Assembly: GCA_023897205.1 (NCBI GenBank)
Contig: JAHWDD010000035.1
Coordinates: 311,175-375,174, forward strand
Length of the DNA stretch: 64,000 nucleotides
Direction of reading: 5' to 3'
Origin: Exophiala sp. HKRS030
Lineage: Eukaryota; Ascomycota; Eurotiomycetes; Chaetothyriales; Herpotrichiellaceae
Positions 23,997-35,879 of the stretch are shown here, piece after piece; the stretch's first letter is position 1, and each line of letters begins with the position of its first letter. A program made the translations under genes and the position numbers. Below the pieces are notes generated by a model, which saw only the letters and a program-made list of their open reading frames with translations, ran no database searches and was not told where the DNA came from.

Positions 23997-25503
23997 CTAT
24001 ATATACTTTGGTGGTGGATCATCGTAGATCAATTTACATGAGTCCTGCTCACAATCCAAATACTCTGGTTCATAGACATTTGAGAGACCATCTCCTGAGT
24101 CAGTCGAGTAGACTGAGTTTGAAAGAGTGGGAGCAGACACAAGCTGGATCGGCACTTCGAGAACGAAGTTTTCGACGCTGATACCAGAGGCTTTCAGTAG
24201 GATGATGAGACTGTATTGTCTCGCTGTAATGGCGCTACAAAAAGTCGGCGTAACGTCATTAGGCAACTTGATGCTGAAAGAGAGTTCACTATGCCACTCT
24301 GCTAGTGGCGTCCGATCGCTCCTTGGAGGATGGATTTTGTGACTAACTGTTGACCCAACGATAGCTCCTCCTTCACTTAATGGCGTAGGATTAGTTTCCA
24401 CGAGTTGCCAAGAGGTCAAGGATCGATTAACCTGCTCCAGCTTTAGGATCTGATCGTGAAGTCGATAGGGCCCATTAACCGTTAGAAGAGCTTGCGTAGG
24501 GAGTTTCGGGAACGGCTGCGTGGAATAAAACGTTTTTGCTCGCAGCCCTGGAATAATTTTGAATCCGATTCTTTGCAGAAACGTAGCGAACGCCCCTATA
24601 TTAACGTTATATAGTGAGGCTGTAATGATAACGCGAATTAATACTTTTATGGTCTCGAATGGATAAGCCTCAACCATTAGAACTAGAGAAGGCTTATAAG
24701 CGGTGACATTTATCGTGTATTTTTGGAAGCTGAAGATGGACGGTCGAAGCGAATGGCTTTGTTTAGTCACAAAGTTATTAAACTAGTCTTCGGTATCGCA
24801 AGGAGGAAAGACCTCGGGCCGGCCTGAATATAGATTTCTAGGTGGTTAGATACTTTAAAAACCCCTCCTGTTGCGTGTGAGTCGGTGACAACCGCTATAA
24901 CTCTAAGATTATACTCGATCAGCGGCTGAGCGTAGGTGGTATTGTCGGCGTTATCTGTCAAGATAGGTCTATGATAAAAGGTTAGTGGAAGACTAAGACA
25001 CTATCGCGGGACACTCCCGCTTCTTGGTGTTACCTACTTAGAAATAATGAAATGGAACTGAGAAGAATAAAGATAAAGTCTAGCCTCGGTAGGATTTAAC
25101 CCTTCCAAATTGTCGAGGTCGAGTGATTGAGTTAGGAACTGGACGTAAAGTAAGAGTTAGTCTCATTTTACCGGTTCGTAACTCACCTTGTATCTTGATT
25201 TTCGGGTTACAATTCTTCGTTGGTCCTCTTTGCTGACACTTTGAGTATGAACTCGGGATTCCCCTATGGTGGTTTAACGGGTCAATGAGACAAACTTCCA
25301 GGCAGCTCTTCAGGCGCGTACCTTCAAAACTGATTTGAGCATGTTTTACGGTGAGCGGCTCCCTGCTTGTAAGATTTACCACCCCACTGAGTTCCTGCAG
25401 CGGACTCCAAGGACCAACATTTGATGTTCTTTGGGAGCCTCCAGCGACCAAGGGGCGGGAGTATTTACTGTAACTGAAATTCGAGGTGCCCAGCCCTGCT
25501 CAT
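23997..25503 (-). pseudogene. Arrestin-like trafficking adaptor (PPxY), copy A, decayed
   Basis: Likely start ATG 25503, end 23997. The readable segments are an N-terminal arrestin strand region (WSPLQELSGVVNLTSREPLT, then QISFEG), a middle (PLIEYNLRVIAVVTDS) and a long C-terminal frame from about 24770. The C-terminal frame shows YRLHDQILKLEQVNRSLTSW, EWHSELSFSIKLPNDVTPTF and the final DDPPPKYI with a PPKY motif. Fungal arrestin-related proteins of this shape bring the Rsp5-type ubiquitin ligase to membrane transporters through PPxY. The frame is broken by frameshifts near the N-terminus and by stops, for example a TAG after a GAC codon at about 24783, where copy B reads CGC. Homology to copy B at 38366-39883 is clear. 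Not functional as read. It sits next to, and divergent from, the phosphate transporter copy A. Confidence 0.65.
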
Positions 25504-26829
25504 GCAGTGTGGACAAAGCTGGTACTGTTGTGCCGTTCATTAAGATAACTAGTGAAGAGGAGCCGTGAATATTTCACCCACACATTATTCCTGGAGATGC
25601 GATGCTGCCAGAGTCCTTATGTGGTCAGGATATGCAGTTTTTCGTATGTTGAATAGCAAGGACACGGGACGGGTCCACAAGGCACGAAACTTCGAAAAGA
25701 CTCTACTCAAAAAGGGGATACCCTCCTAGACTCAACCAACACCTGCTGCGGTGGGAAGGCACGGTGTCAAGATATCCCGTCTTGTTTGTGATGATTGGAG
25801 GTTTGTCAGTGCGTCCGTCCGATTGGTCCTGACCATGCTAGCTGGCCATGTCGTCCCAAACGAATGGCTGTTGGCAAGTGGTCTGTCGCTACCCTATACC
25901 CTAGCAGCAAGAACTTCCCTCTGAAGAGAGAAGCGAGCTGAGTCGGGAAGCGAATCAGAGTGTAACAATGACAAATTGCGAGCTAAGCTCCGGGCCACAA
26001 ACCGGTGCAACGACGTGGCTACCGCTGATCTATGAGAACTGAAGCCTTTCCCGACCGACGACAAACGAGGACAGGCTTCATGACCCCTCACATGTTTCTT
26101 TGTGGCAGTGTGCTAGAGACGATTCAGGTTGGGCATCTTGGTCAGTGTTCGCGCTTGATTGGTTCTTATCTCCCCACAACCTCCAGAGACTCCACTACGC
26201 GAAGGCGCTAAAAGCCTTGGTTGAGCTTGAGTATGCTTGAACAGATGCGCTGCATGACACATTTCCGTATCGAGCTAAGGCGACGTGCAAACATCAGAGG
26301 CGAATTGAAGTTATAGCGTAGTACCGAATGGAATAGCCTGTATCTTCTGACCGGCACTGTGCTGGCCAGCACGAGGTCCTCTGTTACCCAGAGGTATTTA
26401 CTTTTGTAGTGTGCCATCATGAGGCGCAAGAGTGATAATCACGGTTGTCCATTAGACTGCTAGACACTGGTTTACCACAAAGCTGTAGGTGTTGGTAATG
26501 CACGACTCATTATCTGTCTGAGCCGATCCGTCAATTAATGCCTACGTTACATGCAATGCACGCTTTCGCCACCTCTTACGAAAAGGTAATCTCCATTCCC
26601 ACATATTAGCTTACTTTCACCTGACCTCCACCATTAATGCACAAATGGATCTTTGTGTTTGTATCCACGTGCATATGTCATTGGTGTGGACTGAATGCGA
26701 TGTATTGGCGAAATTTTCTTTTTCTAGCTCCTGTTCAAGTATATATTGAGACCTGAGTATCGACCTTAGATGCTTCTTTTCGCAGATTTGCAAGATTTTT
26801 TGGGTGAGGTAAAGATACAACTCTTTAAG
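25504..26829. promoter_or_regulatory. Divergent intergenic region between arrestin-like and transporter genes (copy A)
   Basis: About 1.3 kb shared upstream region of the two divergent genes. No other gene is supported. A CACGTG site lies at 26666-26671. Confidence 0.5.
26666..26671. promoter_or_regulatory. CACGTG E-box upstream of phosphate transporter copy A
   Basis: Core of the Pho4/NUC-1 binding site, in GTATCCACGTGCA. It lies 158 bp before ATG 26830. The same GTATCCACGTGCA word occurs upstream of copy B at a near-equal distance, although the surrounding sequence has diverged. Confidence 0.55.
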
Positions 26830-28581
26830 ATGGCTTCTCATATTCTCCCTCCTAAGGAAGAAACTTTCAATACCACCCCAACGATTCTCATGGTTCCGGG
26901 TTGAGCGTTCACGAGCAGAGGCGTAAGTCGCTGGCTGAGGTAGACAGGGCACCTGTGGGTTTCTCCCATCTGCGAGCTGTCCTTGTCGCTGGTACAGGCT
27001 TCTTTACCGATGCCTATGACCTTTTCAGCGCAAACTTCATCACTGCAATCATTGGTTTAGTCTATTTACCGGGCCACAAGATCCCCACATCTGCGGACAC
27101 TGCTATTAAGCTTTCTACAATAGCAGGTGCAGTTATTGGTTAAGTTATCTTTGGATGGCTCGCGGACAAATTGGGAAGGAAGAGAATGTATGGCCTCGAA
27201 TTGATCATTATATTGGTCGGGACGTTTGGCCAAACAATAACTGGCCAAGGTCCCGCTCTTTCCTTTTTAGGGCCGTTGATATTCTGGAGGGTAGTCATGG
27301 GTATTGGTGTCGGCGGTGACTATCCTCTCTCGTCTGTGATCATATCTGAGTTTGCAACGGTCAAATGGCGTGGAGCGTTGATGAACGCGGTGTTTGCAAT
27401 GTGAGAAGTCTTACCTTAATGGAGCAGAACTTTATTAACTTGATGCCGCAGGCAGGGATTTGGCAACCTCGCGGCGGCGTTAGTCTCCTTTGTTTGCGTC
27501 GTTGCTTCGAAGGACGCCTTGTTACCGGCCGCCACACCGGCGCAGTGTGATGAGCAATGCCAGATCGCTGCCGATAAGATGTGGCGCAGTATTGTTGCCT
27601 TCGGCACGGTCCCAGCTCTTGCAGCGGTGTACTTCCGCTTGACAATCCCAGAGACACCACGGTACACTGCAGATATCACCTTAGACGTCGAAAAGGCGAA
27701 AGCGGATGCTCAGGCATATCTTCGTGGTAAGCGACAGGGACAAGTGGAGGAAGGTCATGCCTATGTCGCAGAGACTCGCAGAAAGAACGAAGCACCTAAG
27801 GCAACATGGTCTGAATTCTTCGCCCATTTTCGGCAATGGAGGTATGGGAAGATTTTGCTCGGAACCGCAGGGTCATGGTTTTTCATTGACGTTGCCTTCT
27901 GGGGTCTGGGCTTAAACAATTCCGCCATTCTTGGTGCAATTGGGTACGCCAGCTCCAAAAACGTCTACGACAACCTATACAATACGGCCGTCGGCAATCT
28001 CATCCTAGCTGTCGCCGGCAACATTCCAGGATATTGGGTTTCGGTTGCGCTTATCGACACAATCGGCCGTAAACCCATTCAGATGGCCAGTTTCATTATC
28101 CTGACGATATTGTTCTGCGTCATCGGATTTGCCTATCATTCACTTTCAGCACATACGCTCCTAGCGTTATACGTCCTTTGCCAATTCTTTTCCAACTTCG
28201 GGGCAAACTCTACGACGTTCATTGGTGAGGCCATTGGCGAAATTTCATCGTTGAGAGCTAATTTCTCTAGTCCCTGGCGAAGTGTATCCCACACGCTTTC
28301 GGTCGACAGCGCACGGTATCTCAGCCGCTGCGGGAAAAGTCGGTGCTGTCCTCGCTCAGGCCTTAATTGGGCCCCTAAGGAACAAGACTGGCACGAACAA
28401 GTGGCTGAATCACGTCATGGAAATTTTTGCTCTCTTCATGGTTTGTGGAGTATTCACCACCTTGCTGATTCCAGAGACAAAGCGTCAAACGTTGGAGGAG
28501 CTGGCAGAAAGATACCACGGTGATAGAGAGAGCATTGATACGTCACCAACGGAGAACATGGTCAATCCGAAGGAGAAATGA
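26830..28581 (+). pseudogene. PHO84-type phosphate:H+ symporter (MFS), copy A, with premature stop
   Basis: Exons 26830-27400, 27452-28224 and 28271-28581, with 51- and 46-nt introns whose joins restore VFAMQGFGNLAAA and TTFIVPGEVYPTRFRSTAHG. Family hallmarks are VLVAGTGFFTDAYDLFSANF (TM1), GWLADKLGRKRMYG, GVGGDYPLSSVIISEFA (the PHS signature), FRLTIPETPRY, and the C-terminal LIPETKRQTLEEL. These define high-affinity plasma-membrane phosphate transporters with 12 TM helices. Two lesions are visible. TAA at 27141-27143 (AVIG-stop-VIFGW, where the family has Gln) is CAA to TAA. A one-base frame change between ATG 26830 and codon 26901 also shifts the N-terminus relative to copy B. Everything after the stop is intact, so decay is recent. 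Adjacent to the decayed arrestin-like gene and close to the bHLH gene. Confidence 0.9.
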
Positions 28582-29069
28582 GAACGGCGTGAGAGGACAA
28601 CGGTACGTGACAGCAGTTTATGGATCATTGGATTCCAAGCTTCTGCCGGGTACCGGGCTTGCTTGTGGTTGGGCTGGAGGGGGTCCGGAACTTTTCTATG
28701 TCTCCTCGTCATGACTATTCATTTCTTGAGAAGAATTCTGACATCGCGTGACTCAATCCAAATTGAAGTGTGAAGACATGCTGTGGACAGGAAGCTAAGT
28801 AGAAGTCGTATTGAAACAATCAGCTTATGCGCAATCAAGCGGCCTCCTGAATTCATGGAGAGGCATGTCATTGAAACAAGAGTACGGAGAAGGACGGAGA
28901 GTGGAGAGTCTAGACAATGAAGAACATATTAGGCCGGTACTATTGCGCAAAACGCTACGGGATCTATATGCCTACACCCAAAGTCGAGACCCAGCAAGTA
29001 AAGCTCGCAACGTCCATTCGAGGAGAATGTCCACAGTGCCGAGTAAAGGAGCATAAACCCACGGAATGA
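28582..29069. other. Intergenic, no supported gene
   Basis: Convergent 3' ends of the transporter (plus) and the bZIP gene (minus). Only short frames of no recognisable content. Confidence 0.6.
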
Positions 29070-30003
29070 TCATTGCATATCCATCAGCTCGAAAACCGAG
29101 AGATTCTTAACCTTGCAGCGTTGACTTGTGCCACAACCCAGCTCACTCCATACATCGCTATGGGTGTTCTGCCCACGAAGACTCGCAATGATTCTCGCGG
29201 CTTCCTCGCACGGCGTTTCTCCAGCCCAAGAATCAGTAGCTTTCTCAGATGTAGCACAGGAATCTCGAAGATGCTGATCCATGGGTTGAAGATGACAGGA
29301 ATGATCAAGTTCGGTTTCATTTCGGTCCTCATGGGTTCGGATCTGCGTAGGTGGAGTTTGGAGAGTCGTCCGGAGTCCATGATTGAATAAATTAACATGT
29401 GATGTAGCTTGTCCTGACTGCAGAGCGTCTATGCCCGCTAACGGTGTAATGGGAGACTTCAATTGATATTCTGGAGATTCTGGGCCAATTCCAACGCCTT
29501 GTTGTCTCTCTTCCCGCGAACTTATCGGTGTTGGAAAGGGGAACCCTGCGTCGCTCTCGGCCTGACCACCTCTCCAGGTTTCGTGGTCGATATAAGGCTC
29601 GATACTGGTTCCCCGGACACTCTAGACATGTCCGCTCCGCCTTCTAGCCGAACGGAGCTTTGCATGCAGAAATCGGTGGGACAGTTGAGTTCGGAAAGGA
29701 ATTTGCTGATTTGGCCTGCCTTGACACCGAACTGGGTTTTGAGCAGCCATCTTAGCAGTTGGTTTTCCTTATTCACCTGCTGAGCTGCAAGCTGGACTTC
29801 TTTTGTTGCCCGCACCCCGGCATCCTCGAGCTCCCGGACACGCTGCTCCAGCTCCTGGACGTACGCTTGACGTCGAGCGCGGAAATTACGTTGGTTAAGG
29901 CGGTTTCTGTCGATCGTTCGTTCAGCGAAAGAGTCCTACCATATTTAGCAAGGGATTTGAAGGAAAGGGGCCGCAAAAACGATGTCTGTACCCTAGTACC
30001 CAT
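29070..30003 (-). CDS. Yap-like bZIP transcription factor
   Basis: The basic region reads DRNRLNQRNFRARRQAYVQELE, followed by a leucine-zipper run (VRELEDAGV...VQLAAQQVNKENQLLRWLL). The NRxxQRxFRxR pattern with Gln and Phe is that of the Yap/Pap1 group. The C-terminal part (PCEEAARIIASLRG, then SELGCGTSQRCKVKN and VFELMD) is the Cys-containing tail seen in several fungal bZIPs. A neat first exon, ATG 30003-29992 (MGTR), joins across a 56-nt intron (29936-29991, acceptor GGTAG) to exon 2 at 29935. Between the zipper frame and the tail frame there is a switch near 29620-29680. It needs either a further intron that I cannot place or a one-base indel; reading on in the first frame gives a stop at 29522. 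So the gene may be intact with an unresolved intron, or frameshifted. bZIP call strong; full structure uncertain. Confidence 0.8.
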
Positions 30004-31489
30004 GCTGTAGAACAACGGAGTCGCATAATTCGCGGGGTACCAGGACCCTAATTCATATTGTCGCAATGCACAATGAGCTGCGTCGCTTCTTTCGAGATAG
30101 TACTATGATTGGACGAAGTGTGGGAGGAACAGCGCGGCCGTGACGCAGATGAGACGGCAGATCTTGCCTGATAATAAGTCTCTGACTACTCTTAGGCGTC
30201 CTCAAAGTAAGAGAAATCGCCGTAGAGGTTATTTAATTAGTCGAAGCCTCCAGAAAGGTCCACCGGCAAAAACCTCACGGTCACCCACCAGGGGAGGGAA
30301 TGACATAAGCAATAACCGAGGACCCCGATGCTAATCTCGTCAATGGCGAATCATCGTCGCCGAGTGACAAAGCGATCTCGACTGCCAAAAATTGTTGAAA
30401 GACCAACAATACCCAGGCAATGCCGTACGCGATGACATCCCCGTCAGCCATAATTCGTGGAGCAAATGGGTCCTTAAGATCAAGGAAGATGATTTTCAGG
30501 ACTTTCGGTTGTGAAGAACCGTCCTCGCCGTGCTGCAGGCCGCGCTATTCAAGCATAAATCAATAAGACCGTCAAGGTATGCACGTGACTTCTCGCCCTC
30601 ATGCAAGATTCCTCTAGGCTCCTTTACTGCCTACAGCCATGCTCGCCAGCTCCCCACGCATGCCCACAATCCCGACCTTTAGATGGTTCCTACAACGTCG
30701 CTCAATCCCCTATATAGCTGTGCTAACATCTCTCCGTCTGGTCATCGTCTTTTAAACCTCAGCATCTACCCCAGCCGTTTCTCTTTTTTTGCACACCCAC
30801 CGCTATTTTCATCACTAATGCTCCTGCTAGTGATTACTAATTGAATGCACGATGTTGCTGCCGAAAATTACAGCATTCCCAATGTGCGAGCTGAGTTGAG
30901 GGAAAAGCCCCATCGCAGTGAGCTAAGAACTGGGCATCAGATCAGAAATGAAATGGAAAATCCACCTGGCAGAGCTCATGGCTGTAACTACCTTGTTCAC
31001 AAGCCAGAATGAATTTCATCATCATTCTACTTACTATAGATACGAAGTTAGTAATCACTTTGGTCGAAGTTGGTGAACTACATCTCTCCTCGGCATGTCG
31101 ACCCATTCCGGTCCCGCTTATCAAGGGGCCTACCTTACGATCCCGTGACTCCCAGCGTCTGAACGAGCGAATAATAACAATATTACTCCCGAGCGACGAC
31201 TACATCGCAAAGTTTCAGTCGAGTTTCATTTGCACGTGAGTATGGCTAAGGTGAAGTGTTTAGAGGTGAATAGGAGTATGGTAAGGGAGGGTGCATTAGC
31301 AATGGGACCGCCTCGTAATTGGCTGGATTTGGTGGTGACGTATAGCGGTGACACACCAGACACACGATACTAGTTTGGGGACAATCGGTGTTGTCCGTTC
31401 AAACATTCGCACTTTCATAAGTATTTGTTTGTGCGATGGATAGAAACTCCCTCCACCACCCCGCCTAGGAACAGCCCGAGACACGCGAC
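30004..31489. promoter_or_regulatory. Divergent intergenic region between bZIP and MCT-type transporter genes
   Basis: About 1.5 kb without a supported gene; short frames only. Contains pyrimidine-rich stretches at about 30760-30800, typical of fungal promoters. Confidence 0.5.
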
Positions 31490-32956
31490 ATGGCCATACC
31501 AAGCCCGACTGTGCCTTTAGAGTCTACTACAGCCAATGCAACCGCCCGTGAAGAAATCACTTCCCAGAATGTGGGTGAGTCCCAAAGCGGAATTCCACCA
31601 GGACCACCAGATGGAGGGTACGGATGGATATGCTTGATATGTTGTTTTGCGATCAACTGCTTCACCTGGGGTGTTGTAGCGGTAAGCACCAAATTTCAGG
31701 CCCTTAACACAAGCCTAACCACCAGTGAAGTCATACGGGGTCTTTTTGTCCTACTATCTTTCCAACCCGTCCTTCACAGAGTCCAAGCCGCTAGACTACG
31801 CATTTATCGGTGGGTTGACCTTCGGAGCGGCTATGCTTGTGGCGCCACTTGTGACAGTATTGGTCCGATCACTTGGGATTCGGCTCCCTATGTATGCTGG
31901 GGCAGTAATGCTAGGGGGGGCTTCATCGCAGCGTCCTACTCGTCTCAAATTTGGCACCTCTACGCCTCACAAGGGCTACTTGTAGGTCTAGGTGTGGGAT
32001 TCATGTACGTCCCCAGCATTGCTATTCTTTCGCAGTGGTTCGACCGACGAAGGAGTCTAGCCAACGGCATCAGCGCGGCGGGGTCTGGCATAGGCGGGTT
32101 GATCTTTTCATTTGCGGCCGGTGCAATGATTGATCAGTTTGGTCTCGCTTGGTCATTAAGAGCTATTGGGCTTATAGCCTTAGTAGCAAATTTGCTGTCT
32201 GCCAGCTTTATTCGCGACCGAAATGCTATTATTCGTCCGAAGCAGCGCCCATTTGACCTCGATCTACTCCGGCGTTGGGAGGTCTTCTTCCTGTTAGCGT
32301 GGTCGTTCGTTAGTATGTTGGGCTACGTTACCTTGCTCTATTCTCTCTCTGACTTTGCACTGTCGATTGATCTGTCACGCAAACAGGCTACGCAGATCAC
32401 TGCCTTCCTCAATATGGGAACCGCAATTGGAAGGCCTTTCATTGGTGTTGCCAGTGATCGCTTTGGCCGGTTTAAGATAGCCAGCGGTCTCACCTTGTTT
32501 TGTGGAGTGTGCTGCCTGGGAATCTGGATTCCAGCTTCGTCTTATGGTATCACCGTCCTTTTTGCCATAATTAGCGGCGCGATCCTTGGTGTTTTCTGGG
32601 TTGTAAGACTAGGATTGCTCACCTTGCTAAAGCTTGGGTCGCTAACTATTTAAAGACTATTGGGCCGCTGTGCGTCGAGGTTGCTGGCTTAAGAGAGCTG
32701 CCGTCGCTTTTGGCTCTCTCGTGGCTCTCCGTTGTGCTTCCCCTCACCTGTAGGTAAGGCTCGATCTTTTCAAAGAGCGCATACTGTGACTAACTTAATC
32801 TCCAAAACAACAGTCTCAGAGGCAATCGCGCTCGAACTGCGACGTCCAGGTCACACGCGAGCATATCTTTACCCACAGATTTTCTGCGGGCTGTGCTATA
32901 TTGTCGCAAGTTTTTGCCTGCGGACTTCCCGAGTCATTCTCAAACGGCTAGACTAA
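31490..32956 (+). pseudogene. MCT-type (monocarboxylate transporter-like) MFS transporter, one-base frameshift
   Basis: Exons 31490-31681, 31731-32602, 32656-32749 and 32814-32956. The introns of 49, 53 and 64 nt restore GVVASYGVFLSYYL, ILGVFWVTIGPLCVEVAGL and the C-terminal FSEAIALELRRPGHTRAYLY. Hallmarks are PPDGGYGWICLICCFAINCF at the first helix, PLDYAFIGGLTFG, QWFDRRRSLANGISAAGSGIGG, and RPFIGVASDRFGR between later helices. The family moves monocarboxylates or riboflavin-like solutes across the plasma membrane; substrate here unknown. Exon 2 has a frame change at a seven-G run (31914-31920) between MLGG and GFIAASYSSQIWHLY. The exon is one base short modulo three, so either a genuine frameshift or a homopolymer error. 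All other joins are clean, which favours an otherwise intact gene. The ATG at 31490 precedes a polar N-terminal tail of usual length. Confidence 0.85.
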
Positions 32957-34123
32957 GACAGAGAAGATGTGGAGAAAGAGAAACGACAGCGAGCGAGGAG
33001 ACAGTTGCCTTCAAGGCTACCAGTTTCTCTTCGTTAGTGGAGTTCCGATTTACGTTGATACCATCTGTATTTAGACGATTCTTCAAAATATTTGCCTTGC
33101 TGCTAACAATATTCCAAGATCACAGCAAATACTTTTACTACTGTATTTACAATGAGGCTACGATTCAGGGTACTGGCAAAAGGTAGCGTTCTGCGACATC
33201 GACGTTTGACGTTGTTCTGCCATCCACCGAATGGGGTAGTGAGTTAATTCTCAAATTTGTTCAAAGTGTACGGCGACATCTAACGATGAAGCAAGCGGAT
33301 GCGGAAGCAAGTGAAGATTCGGTTAGAATTGGACACGGGTGGGCTAGGCGAGAGAACTCAGAAAGCGATTCCTCCAGCCTCACCTAAGCCTGCACCTCAG
33401 TACCAGCTTTGTCATTCGTCGCTCTTGATTGGATGTCAAAATTGGCTTTACCTTACCTCCAAGCTCATCGTTCAGGGGTCATATCAACTCTGACCTGCCG
33501 GCCACTTCCTTTATGTATGCCACGTCCTTTCAAGGTAGAGCGTTGACAATTAGACTTTAAACTAATTGGGCATCGTCTACTGAACCTTTAGCCGAACACA
33601 AGGATGAATACGAGCTTGCGAATCAGATGCCAACCGTGACTAAGTGCAGCCTTCCTACTTGCCACGTTTACTCTAGACTTCTTTCCTACATCGAATTTTG
33701 ACACTTTGTGTTCGCCTAGTGAACTTGCCTGACCAGTGTAGATTCTACAACACTCAGCGGTAGTGGGACCTCGTGCAGTTTCAATTGGTAGATAAGACGA
33801 CGTCAGAGCGACTCGGTAGAGCTCTCAGAAGGCGACGCTTTTCCAACGTGATTACTTTATTTAAGGCTAGGCCTACTCAGAACTCCTGACCTGCCACGCC
33901 CCTTTATTAGTAGCGACACCGCCGGCCAAAACGGTTTGAGAAGCACGTTCGTTCCTACCCGGAAACTCCTCTAGCGGTCACCAAAAAATCTAGCCAGCAT
34001 TCAAAGCTGCTATAGGAGCATCACTCAATGGATATAAGCAATGATGAACAGAGGTGCACCAAAAAGGGTAGGTCATCTTGATGCGGTCTTCTTAAGCTGC
34101 CTATTCTTATCCAATGCATAGTA
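32957..34123. other. Intergenic, no supported gene
   Basis: Short frames only (32893-33186, 33299-33493), none recognisable. Lies between the MCT-type gene and the TPR fragment. Confidence 0.6.
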
Positions 34124-34555
34124 TTGTTGACGGTCGTGGGTGGTTTGGCAACGGTACTACAAGATCAAGGGAAGTACGAGCAGGCAGAGGAGGCGAACCG
34201 ACGTGCGCTGGCAGAGTACGAGGAGGCACTAGGAAGGGCCCATCCTGATACGCTCACATGCATGAGCAATCTGGCAACGATGCTACAAGATCAAGGGAAG
34301 TACAAGGAGGCAGAGGAGGTAAATCGACGTGCGCTGGCAGAGTACGAGGAGGCACTAGGAAGGGCTCATCCTGATACGCTCACGTGCATGGGCAATCTGG
34401 CAACGACACTACAAGATCAAGGGAAGTACAAGGAGGCAGAGGAGGTAAACAGGCGAGCGCTGGCAGAGTATGAGAGCCTACGGAAGGGTCATTCGGATCC
34501 TTTTTTGAGCATTCACTATAATGGACCCCGACGAGTAGCAAGAGCCATTTTTTAA
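34124..34555 (+). pseudogene. Fragment with three kinesin-light-chain-type TPR repeats (NLR-type C-terminus relic)
   Basis: A 143-codon frame encodes three 42-residue TPR units. Each runs NLATxLQDQGKYxEAEEVNRRALAEYEEALGRAHPDTLTC. The last unit is cut after AEYESLRKGHSDPF and followed by unrelated residues to a stop at 34555. Such long, near-identical TPR arrays usually form the C-terminus of fungal NLR-like (NB-ARC or NACHT) proteins involved in self/non-self recognition. No nucleotide-binding or effector domain lies upstream in this window, and the frame opens abruptly, so this is most likely a relic. It could also be a small free-standing TPR gene. Confidence 0.75.
34157..34480 (+). repeat. 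126-bp tandem repeat array (TPR-coding)
   Basis: The word CTACAAGATCAAGGGAAGTA starts at 34157, 34283 and 34409, exactly 126 bp apart. Units differ at only a few positions, pointing to recent unit duplication or gene conversion. Confidence 0.9.
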
Positions 34556-35309
34556 TATCCAAATATTCTATAGCTAAATAAAGGGAAAGTTAGGACAAAA
34601 TTTTATGTTATTATATAGGAGGACTGTATACACAATCCATCCACTACCACAGCGGTATAGCTAGCGTATAGGCAATTGTCTTAGAAGTAACACATCTTAA
34701 TGAGATTACATTTTGCGAAATTTGGAACGTACAATTCAAGTCGTTTGAAAGGGCCGATCCCTAGCTTGTCGCCAGGGTGGCGCAAGTAAGCAAAATCTTA
34801 TCTGCGGATAAGTCGATAAACAGCTTTCGCACGCCCGTTGCAGTCGTTGCTCAGCAGCTTTCCAGGACGCACAGGAGCAGTATCGTCATCGGACACCGTA
34901 ATCAGAGCATTTAATGTATCAGTGATCCCAGTCTTGTCGACTCTCACATTGACTACTGGCTTTTTAATGGCCAACTTCAAGTGGAAAACAATGACCAAGG
35001 CGACTAAAGCGTCAAATTATACCAGGGACCCATCAAAGGAGGGCTTAGTTTCCTGATCTGACACAATGACTTATAAAATCGACATGGGGAGGAATGAAAC
35101 AGTCGCAAATTCTTCAAGGTCTTGTTCCAGCTACACTGGTCGCCTTCCGCCATTGCGACTCTTCGAAATACGTAACTCAATCATGGTGTAGGAAGCGGGT
35201 TTTCTATGTACTTGAAATTGCCCTACTAGCTAGAGGACTCCTCAGTTGCAGCTGATCGCCCTGCGTGTGGTACAATGAAGGCTGAGTCCGCCCGAAGCCA
35301 TGAAGCCCT
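34556..35309. other. AT-rich intergenic, no supported gene
   Basis: Short frames only. Ends at the 3' end of the ACR2-like gene. Confidence 0.6.
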
Positions 35310-35879
35310 TCACTTTTGAGAAGCCCAAGCAGAGGCATTGTATTCTTCCATCATTGAAGTGTAATCCTCTCCGGCATTTGCCCAGCCTGCGACACCATCT
35401 TTGAGGATGACACTGCTGATGCCCTCGACGTTTCTATCTTTGATAAGATCGTTAAACCAGCCTGCTGCCCGAGATCCGCGACCTTTTGAGGAGCCTGATG
35501 TGAAAAAGAAACAAGATAGGTCAACGACTGGGACAAAATTCCTCCTTTCCATATGAGAGAACCTACCACAGTACCAGATTACTTGCCTCACACCTGCGGC
35601 TTGACACAATTTTAGTAGTGTAGGCAAGCTAGGGTACAGGCTCTGTGCAGGGAGGTTGATGGATCCTTTGATTGTGCCGCCCTATGTAGACCTTAGCTTT
35701 CATTACGCTCATCAAGGAAAAACCGATCTTTGTTTCGATACCTCGTGGTCAGTCCTGCGCAAGTCGACAAGAAGGAAGTCGACGCCTGGCTGCTTGCCCA
35801 TTTGTAGTTGTTTTAACAGTTCCTCTCGTTCGATCATCGAGGGGAGGTATCTCGCGGCGGTGGATAAGCCTCGTGCCAT
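35310..35879 (-). CDS. ACR2/Ych1-like arsenate reductase (rhodanese/Cdc25 fold)
   Basis: Exons 35879-35742, 35681-35567 and 35494-35310, with introns of 60 and 72 nt and clean GT/AG ends, give 145 aa. The rhodanese fold shows LLVDLRRTDHE at strand 2, then GGTIKGSINLPAQSL (the conserved GxIxGSINLP), the active-site loop WYCGSSKGRGSRAAGW (C84-X5-R90), and the closing ILKDGVAGW. A C-X5-R loop is the Cdc25/Acr2 type that reduces arsenate to arsenite; Ych1-like homologues act as phosphatases or sulfur transferases. Divergence from an ACR3 arsenite efflux gene 630 bp away strongly favours arsenate reduction. ATG 35879 gives the usual length; an upstream in-frame extension to 36053 is likely untranslated. 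No lesions seen. Cytosolic. Confidence 0.85.

Larger units (their letters stand above)
23985..27390. repeat. Segmental duplication, copy A (arrestin-like gene plus transporter 5' part)
   Basis: The order, orientation and spacing of a minus-strand arrestin-like gene and a plus-strand phosphate transporter match 38350-41910. DNA similarity is clear in the coding parts, for example the ATTGAACTAYATRTACTTTGG ends at about 23990 and 38360. The intergenic middle is hard to align by eye. Edges are approximate. Confidence 0.7.

Noticed and set aside
27361..27679. Minus-strand frames of 99 and 87 codons
   Set aside because: Antisense to phosphate transporter copy A exons 1-2.
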